NCBI GenBank assembly: GCA_029194665.1
Contig: JARFXO010000002.1
Location: forward strand, 612,001-676,000
DNA from: Nitrospira sp.
Lineage (GTDB): Bacteria > Nitrospirota > Nitrospiria > Nitrospirales > Nitrospiraceae
Reading direction: 5' to 3'
DNA: 64,000 nt
The number at the start of each line of letters is the position of its first letter. The first letter of the stretch is position 1. Shown in pieces: positions 27,370-36,567 of the stretch. A program made the translations under genes and the position numbers. The notes beneath the pieces are model-generated. The model did not search any database. It had not been told where the DNA came from and saw only the letters and a list, made by a program, of their open reading frames with translations.

Positions 27370-28125
27370 CTATTTTCCATTCTGTTCCTGCGGCATCGCC
27401 TCCTTAATCAAATCGTCGAGGAATTTATTAACCGGCGTATACATAGACGCCGTTTTTCTGTTCAGGAAATCCGCCATCATGCCGCCCAAGGTGGCGCGGG
27501 CGATGTCCTCCAGATACACCGGATCTTGGGAGACCCCTTCGCCCTGCATGCTCGTTTCAGCTGCGGAGACCCAGACCAACTCCCCGATATTCGCATCCCA
27601 CAGCTGCAACACGAGCCGCATATCGCCCCAACGAGTCTGCGTGAGCCGTACGTCAAGGGCCTTCCAACGTTCGGTCATGGTTTGCGTGAAGGAGGCCAAG
27701 CGCAGCTGGAACACGTATCGCGCGCCGATCGCGGCACCGATCCTGCGCAGGGAATCACGATCAAGGATGTTGCTCTCCTCATAACCCGCTCTCATGCGCA
27801 TATACTCCGCGGCCAACCCTGCCCCGTTGATGCGTGCCACAGTCTCTTGCGGAGACACGACCTTCCATTCGGGCGTGACCTTGCGCAGAATCTCATGGAG
27901 ATAATAGACCAACGCAACCTCGTTCCCCCGCAAGCCCGCGACGGTCACGGCCGAGAGCAGCGCGACCGGTTCCTGCTGAAAGATGGCAGGCTCACCCGAT
28001 GCAGAGAAGGGAGTCGAAGTGGTTCGCACCTGCCACCCATAGATCGAACTCGCGCAGCCGCTCAGGATGAAACAAGCCGACAGCACGCTTGCACACAGGG
28101 CGGATGCCGCAACCCATGACTTCAT
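27370..28125 (-). CDS. Lipoprotein paralogous to the 28471 product
   Basis: The 251-residue product starts at ATG 28125 after GGGGGAT, giving a signal peptide with lipobox LSGC. The mature part starts ASSIYGWQVRTTSTPFSAS. Later motifs ILDRDSLRRIGAAIGARYVF, LRLASFTQTMTERW and EGVSQDPVYLEDIARATLGG recur in the neighbouring protein encoded on the other strand. The combination of a GARY(V/I)FQ strand and a helical C-terminus hints at a CsgG- or TolB-N-like fold, but this is inference. The two genes are divergent and share a 345-base gap. Confidence 0.78.
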   Translation of the reverse strand: MKSWVAASALCASVLSACFILSGCASSIYGWQVRTTSTPFSASGEPAIFQQEPVALLSAVTVAGLRGNEVALVYYLHEILRKVTPEWKVVSPQETVARINGAGLAAEYMRMRAGYEESNILDRDSLRRIGAAIGARYVFQLRLASFTQTMTERWKALDVRLTQTRWGDMRLVLQLWDANIGELVWVSAAETSMQGEGVSQDPVYLEDIARATLGGMMADFLNRKTASMYTPVNKFLDDLIKEAMPQEQNGK

Positions 28126-28470
28126 CTCAATCCCCCACCCTCGACCTTCATTATTCATGGACAGTTCCGCTGCAACCGCGCACCAGCTGCTACGACGATG
28201 CAAGGCAGGCATGATCCATACGCGTATTGTCGTTCCTTATACCCAGATCGACGTCGGAACTCAACGGAGTGACTCGGCCGTGACGCTCCCGCCCGACAAC
28301 ACATTGACAACGGCGAGTACACCTGTCACTTGTCTTAGAGCGATTCAACCGATACGCTGTCGCCTCGACACATTCAGGAACCAGTCAGCCGGCGTCTCAC
28401 CGATTCCAACAATTGCAGGTTTTCACAACCTCACGATGAGCGGAGCGTGCCTGAGCGGAGGGAGAGAAGA
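28126..28470. other. Divergent intergenic region between two paralogous lipoprotein genes
   Basis: The gap carries the 5' regions of both genes. TTGACA occurs at 28305 on the plus strand, but no well-spaced -10 box follows. No gene, repeat or strong hairpin was recognised. Confidence 0.35.
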
Positions 28471-29277
28471 ATGGAAGACAGAGAGACGATTCGTCGGTTG
28501 CTGCAAAGCACGGCTCTATACGCGGCTCTGGCGCTCATGCCTAGCCTGGTCGCGGGCTGCACAAGTGCACTCCATGGCTGGCAGGTACAAACGGTTTCGA
28601 CGCCGCAATTGCCGTCGTTTGATCACACCCTGCTCGAAAAAGAACGCGTCGCGATATTCGGGGCTCCGGCACCCATACCAATCTTGGGGAACGAAGTAGG
28701 AATGGAGACATTTCTGGTCGGCGTATTGAGCAGAGTTGCTCCAAAAATCATGGTCGTCGAGCCGAGGGAAATGTTTACGCGCATCAATAGACAGGGCCTG
28801 ACGGGAGACTATGCGAGGATGAGAAGCATTGCGGAGCAGGCGAATATTCTGGATCATGAGCCGCTGCACAAAATCGGAGTTGCCGTGGGTGCGCGCTACA
28901 TCTTTCAACCCCGCTTGATGTTGTTCACACAACACATGACCGATCGCATGTCGACACCCCTCTTCGGCGTGAGGCTCTCTCAAACTCGCGCCACCGTCAT
29001 GCGGCTCTCGTTGCAATTGTGGGATTCCGAAACCGGGGCGCTGCTCTGGTCCTCGATCGCCGAAGGGACCATGCAGGGTGAAGCGATATCCCAGGATCCG
29101 GTCTACTTCAAAGATATCGTGCGGGTCATCCTGGGAAGCATCATTACCGATTTCGTCAACGACAGGACCGGCGCGAAGTACACTCCGATCTATAAACTGC
29201 TTGACGATTTGCTCCAGACCTCCCCGCCGGAGAAGGAACCCAAGCCTGGCAAATCGAGTCCCGGCAAACCGACCTAG
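28471..29277 (+). CDS. Lipoprotein paralogous to the 27370 product
   Basis: The 268-residue product starts at ATG 28471 after GGAGGGAG; an in-frame GTG at 28447 is unlikely. The signal peptide ends with lipobox VAGC, followed by TSALHGWQVQTVSTPQLPS. Shared motifs with the neighbouring paralogue include ANILDHEPLHKIGVAVGARY, LFTQHMTDRM and GEAISQDPVYFKDIVRVILG. A Lys/Pro-rich tail (EKEPKPGKSSPGKPT) is specific to this copy. Function unknown; probably outer-membrane-associated. Confidence 0.8.
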   Translation: MEDRETIRRLLQSTALYAALALMPSLVAGCTSALHGWQVQTVSTPQLPSFDHTLLEKERVAIFGAPAPIPILGNEVGMETFLVGVLSRVAPKIMVVEPREMFTRINRQGLTGDYARMRSIAEQANILDHEPLHKIGVAVGARYIFQPRLMLFTQHMTDRMSTPLFGVRLSQTRATVMRLSLQLWDSETGALLWSSIAEGTMQGEAISQDPVYFKDIVRVILGSIITDFVNDRTGAKYTPIYKLLDDLLQTSPPEKEPKPGKSSPGKPT

Positions 29278-29327
29278 CCCAATTCATGTGAGGGCATGGA
29301 TCGACGTGCACGAGGGCTGCGAGACCG

Positions 29328-30074
29328 TCACCGTTTGCGCAGCTCTCGTAACATCCGTTCGGCCTCCGGCTTGTGTTTCCGTTCCCAGGCATAGCGATAG
29401 TGCGGGTGTTCGAATTCGACCACCGCGATCAACTGTTTTCTCGCCTCTTCGACCCTGCCCTGTTTTTTGTAGACGGTCGCCAGCATCATGCGCGCATTCG
29501 CATAGTTCCCGTCGGCGGCGATCGCCCGTTCCAGGTACACTTGGGCTTTCTTCTTGCTTCCGCCGAGGATCCGGGGGAGCTCCATCATCAGACCGCCCAT
29601 CATCTGTAACGCGAGGGAATGATTGGGGTTCAATTCGATCGCGCGCATCGCGCCATGTCTGATCGTACTCACCGTCAACGCGGCGTTCGTGACCCCCTGG
29701 AGGCGCGCCGCGTTGCCGATATTCAGGGCATAGAAATAATGAGCGTCGGCATTGGTCTCGTCGAGCTCGAAGGACTGTTTGGCCGCCTTCGCTCCCGCTT
29801 CGTAGGCAGCCAGCCGTTTTGCCTTGTCGGTCAGCAAGTCGTCGGCAAGATCGAAATAGGTTTCTGCAAGTTGAACGAGCAATTCCGGTGAGGGGTTGCC
29901 TTCGTCCACTCGGTCGAGCAGCGCCTGCAGATCCTTTTCAAGCGATTGCGGATATCCCGGCGGCATCTCGTTGCGCTGCGCTGAGGCACGATCTGATGCG
30001 ATGAGGGCGACGACCACGAGGAGGCTTGCCGCGATCGATGTCGTCATCCTCATCCCGTTTCTGAATGTCCTCAT
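29328..30074 (-). CDS. Secreted TPR-repeat protein
   Basis: The 248-residue product has a signal peptide ending ASAQ, then TPR-like helices: PELLVQLAETYFDLADDLL, AYEAGAKAAKQSFELDETNA, and VYLERAIAADGNYANARMML with KKQGRVEEARKQL. The layout resembles TatT-type periplasmic TPR proteins. Its ATG overlaps the stop codon of the upstream gene (ATGA at 30074-30071), so its translation is coupled to the phospholipase-like protein and the two probably act together. Confidence 0.82.
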   Translation of the reverse strand: MRTFRNGMRMTTSIAASLLVVVALIASDRASAQRNEMPPGYPQSLEKDLQALLDRVDEGNPSPELLVQLAETYFDLADDLLTDKAKRLAAYEAGAKAAKQSFELDETNADAHYFYALNIGNAARLQGVTNAALTVSTIRHGAMRAIELNPNHSLALQMMGGLMMELPRILGGSKKKAQVYLERAIAADGNYANARMMLATVYKKQGRVEEARKQLIAVVEFEHPHYRYAWERKHKPEAERMLRELRKR

Positions 30075-32050
30075 GGATAGTATCTCCAATCAAGGATCAG
30101 TCGCAGACCCACGGACCAGACCGGGTTAAGATCCGCCTCGGGACCGCCAGCAGGTAGGACAACCGCCGTGGAATAGGGAACCGTCACGCCGGTGAACAGC
30201 TGCATCAGCAATGTCGCGCTCTGGTTGGTGGAAAACCTCCGGAATGGCCTGTACTCCAGGACCGGTATATCAAAATACAAGGACTTGTACCCGACCAGTT
30301 GGCCACTGCCGTCCGACGTCGCGCTCGGCACGAACAGCCGATCCGATCCGTCAAGGCCGAACAGAGTCACACCGAGCTCCCGGCCGACTACGAACTGAAA
30401 ACGGCCGATCGGGGTGGCCCATCCGGACTGCCAAGGAATGAGACCTCCATTGCTCGCGGCCACGGCCATTTGCATGTACCGATCCGGCGCGAAGAGGTAG
30501 AGAGGCGAGAGCAGGAGGAGATCGCCCGGGATGAGGAAGAACGGCATCCGCAGGCGGGTCGAAATTCCTGTGTGCGATGGGATCGCAGCAGTTAGGCTGC
30601 CGCCTTGCGACGAGTATCGATTCGTTGACGAAGTATCGGCGCGCAGTCCGACCGCGAGGAAGATCAGCCCGTCACCCGAGTCGTCGAGCACTCCTTCCAG
30701 GCCCATGCCGACTCGTGCGGAGAGATCGAGTCCTCCTATGACACCCCCACCTTCCGAGCCGGCGAATCCGCTGGAGACGGATCTGCCGTCGATCATGCCG
30801 GCCAGCCCGACGAAGCGTCCAAGTTCGCTACGGAATCGCGGCATCGCGCCGAGCCCCGGCCCGAGACCCGGCATGGGGGTCCACCTCAGCACTTCAACTG
30901 CCAATTGCCGTGCCTGGGGTGGCGCGCGCAATCCTTCCGGCTCTTGCTTGAGCGTGTCGTTTCTGCACACATCGAAGGCGTCGGCCTCGATCGGCGCAGC
31001 CGCTGTGTAGGGCATATCGACGGCCCGCGGACGACCGGCGGCCGTGTCAAGCACTTGCTCGAGGCTGGTGCGGATCGCCACCGCAGTCCGCTCGGCATCC
31101 TCCGGGCGCATGTGCGCGTCGCCCATCACCACGATCGACTTCCTGTTCTTCAGCCAGAGAAAGACCTCGAGGCCACCCTCGTTGTAGAGATCATGGGTAC
31201 CCTTGCGCTGAGAGGCATTGCCCCAGGTGCCGGCGATATGGCCGGCGGAAAAGATATCCTGCAAGAAATGCAGCGCAAAGCCCTCGTCGAACAGCATGGA
31301 GCGCGCGAGCGCCTGGCGCTCCTCCGGCGCCAGTCTGTCCTTCGCAAGGCGAGTCGCCTTCTGTAGCGCTCTCAAGTGATACCATTCCCAGACTCCCATC
31401 GCGTTGATATCAGACCCGGCGCGCAAGGCCAGCTCCCCATATTCCTCCGGCGAAATATCACTGTGCGGGCGAGCAAGCAGAAAGTGAGCGTTGTTGGACT
31501 GTGCCCTGGTCGCATACTCGCGATCGGCACGTTGTAGCCCAAGGTCTGCAGCGCGAAGCGAGTTGATGCGAGCGGCCCTGGCGGTCTCGCTTTCCAGCTG
31601 GCGGTGAAAATCAACGATCGGGCTCTGATCGCCAGGGAGCTGTTCGGGGGACGGGAGGACTTCGATGCGTGCGAGGTCGACCTTGAGCTTTGCCGCGACG
31701 GCGGCAACCGCGAGGACCCATTTCGATTCGAGCACAATGCCGGTCATGTCCTGACTCGAACAGGAGTGATCTCCGGCAATCGCCGCCAGCGCGGCCCAGT
31801 CGATGCAAGCCGGCTTGAGACCTTGCTCGGCATCGGCACCCTGCTCGCAGAGGCGTGGTTCATGGGTCAGTCGAGCCTCCCGCCACAAGTCGTCGAAGAT
31901 GGCTCTGCGCGCCGGGTCAAGGTTCTGCACCGCCAGGATTGAGATATCGCGGTGCTCCGGATAGACCCAGGCCAAGGCCGGGGCGGCGAAGATCCAGCCG
32001 CTCAGGGACGCGATCGTCAACGATACGATGGCAAGAGGTATCCCGATCAT
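30071..32050 (-). CDS. Zinc-phospholipase-C-like protein with beta-rich C-terminal domain
   Basis: The 659-residue product has a signal peptide cleaved after PALA, leaving Trp as first residue (WVYPEHRDIS). In the zinc-dependent phospholipase C and S1/P1 nuclease fold the free N-terminal Trp and a nearby His bind zinc. Further candidate ligands are GDHSC, the HFLQDIFSAGH motif (HxxxDxxxxxH) and THDLYNE. This order matches the family, although I cannot align it exactly. From about residue 390 the protein is beta-rich (FLAVGLRADT, RFQFVVGRELGVTLFG, SVGLRLILDWRYYP), suggesting an outer-membrane barrel or similar domain. It is 2.5 times the length of a simple zinc PLC. The TPR gene overlaps its stop codon. 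Confidence 0.7.
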   Translation of the reverse strand: MIGIPLAIVSLTIASLSGWIFAAPALAWVYPEHRDISILAVQNLDPARRAIFDDLWREARLTHEPRLCEQGADAEQGLKPACIDWAALAAIAGDHSCSSQDMTGIVLESKWVLAVAAVAAKLKVDLARIEVLPSPEQLPGDQSPIVDFHRQLESETARAARINSLRAADLGLQRADREYATRAQSNNAHFLLARPHSDISPEEYGELALRAGSDINAMGVWEWYHLRALQKATRLAKDRLAPEERQALARSMLFDEGFALHFLQDIFSAGHIAGTWGNASQRKGTHDLYNEGGLEVFLWLKNRKSIVVMGDAHMRPEDAERTAVAIRTSLEQVLDTAAGRPRAVDMPYTAAAPIEADAFDVCRNDTLKQEPEGLRAPPQARQLAVEVLRWTPMPGLGPGLGAMPRFRSELGRFVGLAGMIDGRSVSSGFAGSEGGGVIGGLDLSARVGMGLEGVLDDSGDGLIFLAVGLRADTSSTNRYSSQGGSLTAAIPSHTGISTRLRMPFFLIPGDLLLLSPLYLFAPDRYMQMAVAASNGGLIPWQSGWATPIGRFQFVVGRELGVTLFGLDGSDRLFVPSATSDGSGQLVGYKSLYFDIPVLEYRPFRRFSTNQSATLLMQLFTGVTVPYSTAVVLPAGGPEADLNPVWSVGLRLILDWRYYP

Positions 32051-32231
32051 CGGTCTGTCGATAGTTGCTTGCCAGTAGGATCAATCGCGGAGCGGCTGTT
32101 CGATCGCGATAAAAAGGAGATCACCCTCATCTCTTCACAATCCGGTCCAGGCTCAGCCAGCCGAGCCATACCGTCACGCTGATTTCGGAGATGCCTGGAT
32201 GTCGAGACCGGTTCTTCATGGCAGCATCCCT

Positions 32232-34973
32232 TCAGCGGGTCTGGGCGTCCCGACTGTGGGCCGCCTTCTTTCCTCCCTCTAAGAGCTTCTTTGGATCGAC
32301 CCTGCCGAACAGTTCGATGAGCGCCGCGACGCAACCGGTCCATCCCGTCTGATGGCTCGCGCCCAAACCGGCCCCGTTGTCGCCATGAAAATACTCATAG
32401 AACAACAGATTATCCCGCCAATGACGGTCGGTTTGGAATTTCTCCGCCCCGCCGAATACCGGACGGCGTCCGCTGTTGTCTCGCAGAAAGATCCGCGTGA
32501 GCCGTTCGACAATTTCCCTGGCCACCTCGTATAGATTCATCAGCCGTCCGGATCCGGTCGGACATTCGACCTTAAAGGTATCCCCATAATAGAGATAGAA
32601 CTGGACGAGGGCTCGAATGATGAGCACGTTGACCGGCACCCAGACCGGTCCACGCCAGTTGGAATTACCGCCGAACATGCCCGTGTCCGATTCAGCCGGC
32701 AGATACCCGACCCGATACTCCTGGCCGTTCACGTAAAATACGTAGGGATTCCGCTCGTGGAACTTCGAAATCGACCGCAGCCCGTGGGGACCGAGAAACT
32801 CGTCTTCGCTCAGCATGATCGCCAGGATGCGCCGCAGGCGCTCCTGAGTGACCAAAGCCATGATTCCGCGCTCGTCTACCCCACGATGCCCTTCCCCGGT
32901 AGCATGAATCCAATGAAACAGCTCCGGCATCCTTGTGAATCGCTCTGCAATGACCCGTTTCGCCTGCGGCACCAGTTCGCGTTGCCATGGCTCAATGACT
33001 GTCGTCGCACAGAGAGGTAACAGACCGACCATCGACCGGACTTTCAGATGGGTCGCGCTTCCGTCCGGGAGTCGGAGGAGATCATAGTAGAACCCGTCTT
33101 TCTCATCCCACATCCCGATCCCGTCGGCCGCAGAGCCGTTCATACCGGCCGCGATCCATACGAAATGTTCGAAGAACTTCGCGGCCAAGTCATCGTACAT
33201 GGGGTCCTGAGATGCAAGCTCCACAGCCAGCTCCGCCATATTCTGGCTGAACAGAGCCATCCATGCCGTCCCGTCGGCTTGCTCCAAATAGCCGCCCGTC
33301 GGCAACGGAGCACTACGGTCGAACACGCCGATGTTGTCGAGGCCGAGAAAGCCGCCTTCAAACACGTTCTTGCCGTTCCGGTCCTTGCGGTTCACCCACC
33401 AGGTAAAATTGAGCGTCAGTTTGGAGAATGCCGCCTTGAGAAACTCGATATCTGCCTCGCCGCGGCGTCCGACATCCATTCGATGAAGAAAGAGCGTGGC
33501 CCAGGCATGGACCGGTGGATTCACATCGCTGAAATTCCATTCGTAGGCCGGCACCTGTCCGTTCGGATGCAGGTAATGGCCGGTCAGCATGAGCTCCAAC
33601 TGGTGCCGCGCGAAGTCGGGATCGACGACGGATAAAGCCGTCGTATGGAACGCCAAGTCCCATGCGGCGTACCAGGGATACTCCCACTTGTCCGGCATCG
33701 AAATAATGTCGTCGTTCACCATGTGGAACCACTCCCGGTTCCGGACGACATTGGTTCCTTTGTGGAGCGGATGAGCCTGCCGTTCTTCAAGCCAGCGGTC
33801 GACGTCGTAATAATAGTATTGCTTGCTCCAGAGCATGCCTGCGAGCCCTTGGCGCATGACGTTGGAGCGATCCGGATCGGCTTTGACAGCGGCGGGGGTC
33901 ACGGCATCATAGAACTCATCCGCCTCCCTGTGTCGCACCTTGAATTGCGCGTCGAATTCTCCAAACGGGTCCCGCAACTCACCGGGAGCGGCCTCGGCGA
34001 GACGAAGGCGAATCGTCTGTTCACCGCGTGGGTTGACGGTGAGTTGGTGGTGAGCGGAGACTTTTGTTCCTATCGCCTCAGGGTTGACCGCATCCCGTTT
34101 CCCTTGCACGACATAGTCGTTGATTCCATCCTTGACGTAGGGGCCGGAGTTGGAGCCGCCGAAGAGCTTGGCATGGTTGGTTTCGTTGTCCGTGAACAGC
34201 AACGGGATCTCGCCATCGCAATACAGATGGTAGTCGGTGAGGGACTCCTGGAACAGAGGATCCGTGTGATGGGCATGAACAACGGAGCCTTTCGCTCGTT
34301 TCACCCTGCGCAGCACCGGCTTGCTTCCTCCATAGGCCCAGGACCAGGTATTCCGAAACCAGAGCGTGGGTAGGACATGGAGGCCGGCCTTCTCCGGGCC
34401 ACGATTATGAATCGTGATCTTGATGAGGATATCGTTCGGCGCCGCCTTCGCATACTCGACAAACACGTCGAAATACCGGTCGTCGTTGAAAATGCCTGTA
34501 TCGAGGAGTTCATACTCCATGTCATGGCGATTTCTGCGCCGATTCGTCGAGACCAAGTCTTCATAGGGAAAGGCTGCCTGCGGATATTTGTACAGGTACT
34601 TCATGTAGGAGTGCGTCGGAGTGCTGTCGAGGTAGAAATAGTAGTCCTTCACGTCCTCGCCATGATTGCCCTCGCTGTTCGTCAGGCCAAAGACCCGTTC
34701 CTTGAGGATAGGGTCCTTGCCGTTCCAGAGCGCCAGCGCGAAACAGAGGACTTGGTGGTCATCAGAAATCCCCGCCAATCCGTCTTCTCCCCAACGATAG
34801 GCCCGCGATCGCGACTGCTCATGGGTGAAATAGTCCCAGGCATTGCCGTCCGTACTGTAATCTTCCCGGACAGTCCCCCACTGCCGTTCGCTCAGATACG
34901 GACCCCATTCTTTCCAAGCAGCGGCTTTCGCTTTGGCTTCCTCCAACCGGCGATGTTCTGACGTCTGTGCCAT
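32232..34973 (-). CDS. GH63-like glucosidase (MGH1-type), paralogue 2
   Basis: The 913-residue cytoplasmic protein starts at ATG 34973, seven bases after GGAGG; the ATG six bases earlier is too close. It shares long identical blocks with the first copy, such as GPYLSERQWGTVREDYS, SEGNHGEDVKDYYFYLDSTP, WEYPWYAAWDLAFHTTALSV and GLDNIGVFDRSAPLPTGGYL. The likely catalytic Asp in AAWDLAFH is kept. The first copy has a longer Lys-rich N-terminus and the REP-encoded insert; this copy has neither. No GH13 partner is next to it. A role in alpha-glucoside turnover is inference. Confidence 0.88.
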   Translation of the reverse strand: MAQTSEHRRLEEAKAKAAAWKEWGPYLSERQWGTVREDYSTDGNAWDYFTHEQSRSRAYRWGEDGLAGISDDHQVLCFALALWNGKDPILKERVFGLTNSEGNHGEDVKDYYFYLDSTPTHSYMKYLYKYPQAAFPYEDLVSTNRRRNRHDMEYELLDTGIFNDDRYFDVFVEYAKAAPNDILIKITIHNRGPEKAGLHVLPTLWFRNTWSWAYGGSKPVLRRVKRAKGSVVHAHHTDPLFQESLTDYHLYCDGEIPLLFTDNETNHAKLFGGSNSGPYVKDGINDYVVQGKRDAVNPEAIGTKVSAHHQLTVNPRGEQTIRLRLAEAAPGELRDPFGEFDAQFKVRHREADEFYDAVTPAAVKADPDRSNVMRQGLAGMLWSKQYYYYDVDRWLEERQAHPLHKGTNVVRNREWFHMVNDDIISMPDKWEYPWYAAWDLAFHTTALSVVDPDFARHQLELMLTGHYLHPNGQVPAYEWNFSDVNPPVHAWATLFLHRMDVGRRGEADIEFLKAAFSKLTLNFTWWVNRKDRNGKNVFEGGFLGLDNIGVFDRSAPLPTGGYLEQADGTAWMALFSQNMAELAVELASQDPMYDDLAAKFFEHFVWIAAGMNGSAADGIGMWDEKDGFYYDLLRLPDGSATHLKVRSMVGLLPLCATTVIEPWQRELVPQAKRVIAERFTRMPELFHWIHATGEGHRGVDERGIMALVTQERLRRILAIMLSEDEFLGPHGLRSISKFHERNPYVFYVNGQEYRVGYLPAESDTGMFGGNSNWRGPVWVPVNVLIIRALVQFYLYYGDTFKVECPTGSGRLMNLYEVAREIVERLTRIFLRDNSGRRPVFGGAEKFQTDRHWRDNLLFYEYFHGDNGAGLGASHQTGWTGCVAALIELFGRVDPKKLLEGGKKAAHSRDAQTR

Positions 34974-35032
34974 GGTCATACCTCCATGTAGCAGAATCGT
35001 TCACACCATCTCTTTTTCACGGCGATGAAGCT

Positions 35033-35143
35033 CCCCGCAGCAAGCTGCGGGGTATCTTGCGAAGTTCTCCGAAGCCGCGACCCTCCTGCGCCAAGGCTAC
35101 CGGAGGGTTCTCCACGCCTTCATCCCCGTAGCGAGCTACGGGG
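35033..35143. repeat. Three tandem hairpins in the gap 34974-35374
   Basis: The gap between the glucosidase and acetate kinase genes contains CCCCGCAGCAAGCTGCGGGG (35033-35052) and CCCCGTAGCGAGCTACGGGG (35124-35143), each a perfect 8-bp stem with GCAAGC/GCGAGC-type centre. Between them CCCTCC...GGAGGG (35081-35106) forms a third stem. Flanks of the two outer hairpins (GATGAAGCT and CTTCAT; GGGGTAT after both) are alike, so they look like diverged copies. No gene was seen in the rest of the gap. Confidence 0.6.
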
Positions 35144-35374
35144 TATTGGGCGAAGGAGAAGAAAGGCCTTCAATTGCGCTCCCGCCCACAGCTCCTCGGC
35201 ATACCACACCACATTCCGTTGTCGAGTCTTCTCTCTACGGGGAAGAGGATAACCCAGTCAGCCCTTTCGCGGATACTGTCTATTTTGAGATGTCTGCGAA
35301 AATTCGTGAAACCTAGCGAGGTGGGTCACAGTCTAAGTTGAAACGGAAGGAGTATCAGAAGGAGCTGAGCAGGT

Positions 35375-36562
35375 TCACTGCTCCCGCCAGACCTTCAACG
35401 TATGCTCGGCGATCATCCGTTCCTCGTCCGTCGGAATAACCCAGGCCGAGACCTTGGAGTCCCGCGTCGAGATGCGCGGCCCACCAGCTCGGTTGGCTGC
35501 CTCATCCAGCTTGAGGCCCAGCCACGCGGCGCCTATGCAGATACGGGCTCGCATCTCAGGAGAATTCTCACTGATGCCGGCCGTGAGGACGACTGCATCC
35601 AAGCCCTGCATTGCGGCCGCCAGAGCACCCAATTCACGCTCCACGCGGTAGACGAAGTAGTCCAGGGCGAGCCTGGCTTGCAGATCCTCGCTTGCCAGGA
35701 GGTCGCGCACGTCGTTGCTGATGCCAGAGAGCCCGCGCAGTCCCGTCTCATGGTAGAGGAATCGTTCCAGCTCCTTTGCGCCGTACCCCTTTTCGGACAC
35801 GAGATACAGGAGGACACCGGGGTCGATCTGGCCGCAACGGGTGCCCATGGGCAAGCCATCCAGTCCCGTGAAGGCCATGGTGCTGTCCATACTCCGCCCT
35901 CCCTTGATGGCGCACATGCTGGCGCCACTGCCCAGGTGGGCGACGACCACCGATCCCTGAGCGATCTCGGGAGCCACGCGAGGCAGGGCACGCGCGATGT
36001 ATTCGTAGGACAGGCCGTGGAACCCGTAGCGGCGGACCCCTTCCTGGTAGAGGGCCTCTGGGATAGCAAATCGGTCTGCCACGTCAGGATGCCCCTGGTG
36101 GAAACCGGTGTCGAAGCAGGCAACTTGCACCATGCCGGGGAAGCGCTCTTGGATCGTGCGGATGGGGCGGAGGTTGTAAGGTTGGTGCATCGGGGCGAGC
36201 GGGATGAGCCGCTCCAGCGCCGCCAGGGTATCATTGTCCACCGATACCGGCGCACGGTAAGCTGGACCACCGTGAGCCACCCGATGTCCGATGGCCACCG
36301 GCACCTCCCCGGCCAAATGCTCGCGAAGCCAAGCGCCGACGCGTCCCATTGCGACCGCTACGTCGGGGATCTCCGCAACCGGGAACGTCTGATCCACCAA
36401 GGGGCTGCCGCCGGCGTCTCTTGCCCGCAGACTCGGACGAGTACCGACCCCGCTCACTTGACCCTTCAACGTCAGCGAGAGTTGGGACTGCCCTCCGATG
36501 CCGTAAACGGAGAACTTGATGCTGGAGGAACCGGCGTTGACGACGAGAATCGTATCGGCCAT
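35375..36562 (-). CDS. ackA: Acetate kinase
   Basis: The 395-residue product carries the acetate kinase signatures: ILVVNAGSSSIKFSVYG at the N-terminus, GHRVAHGG, CFDTGFHQG, RRYGFHGLSYEYIA and VVAHLGSGASMCAIKGGRS. The enzyme interconverts acyl phosphate plus ADP and acid plus ATP. ATG 36562 lies six bases after the stop of the phosphotransacetylase gene, so they form an operon. Length matches the family (about 400). Because the upstream partner is a phosphate acetyl/butyryltransferase, the natural acyl group could be acetyl, butyryl or hydroxybutyryl. Confidence 0.93.
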   Translation of the reverse strand: MADTILVVNAGSSSIKFSVYGIGGQSQLSLTLKGQVSGVGTRPSLRARDAGGSPLVDQTFPVAEIPDVAVAMGRVGAWLREHLAGEVPVAIGHRVAHGGPAYRAPVSVDNDTLAALERLIPLAPMHQPYNLRPIRTIQERFPGMVQVACFDTGFHQGHPDVADRFAIPEALYQEGVRRYGFHGLSYEYIARALPRVAPEIAQGSVVVAHLGSGASMCAIKGGRSMDSTMAFTGLDGLPMGTRCGQIDPGVLLYLVSEKGYGAKELERFLYHETGLRGLSGISNDVRDLLASEDLQARLALDYFVYRVERELGALAAAMQGLDAVVLTAGISENSPEMRARICIGAAWLGLKLDEAANRAGGPRISTRDSKVSAWVIPTDEERMIAEHTLKVWREQ

Positions 36563-36567
36563 GGCCC

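Noticed and set aside
35033-35143. CRISPR-like repeat pair
   Set aside because: Only two similar hairpins, unequal spacing and no further repeats or cas genes.
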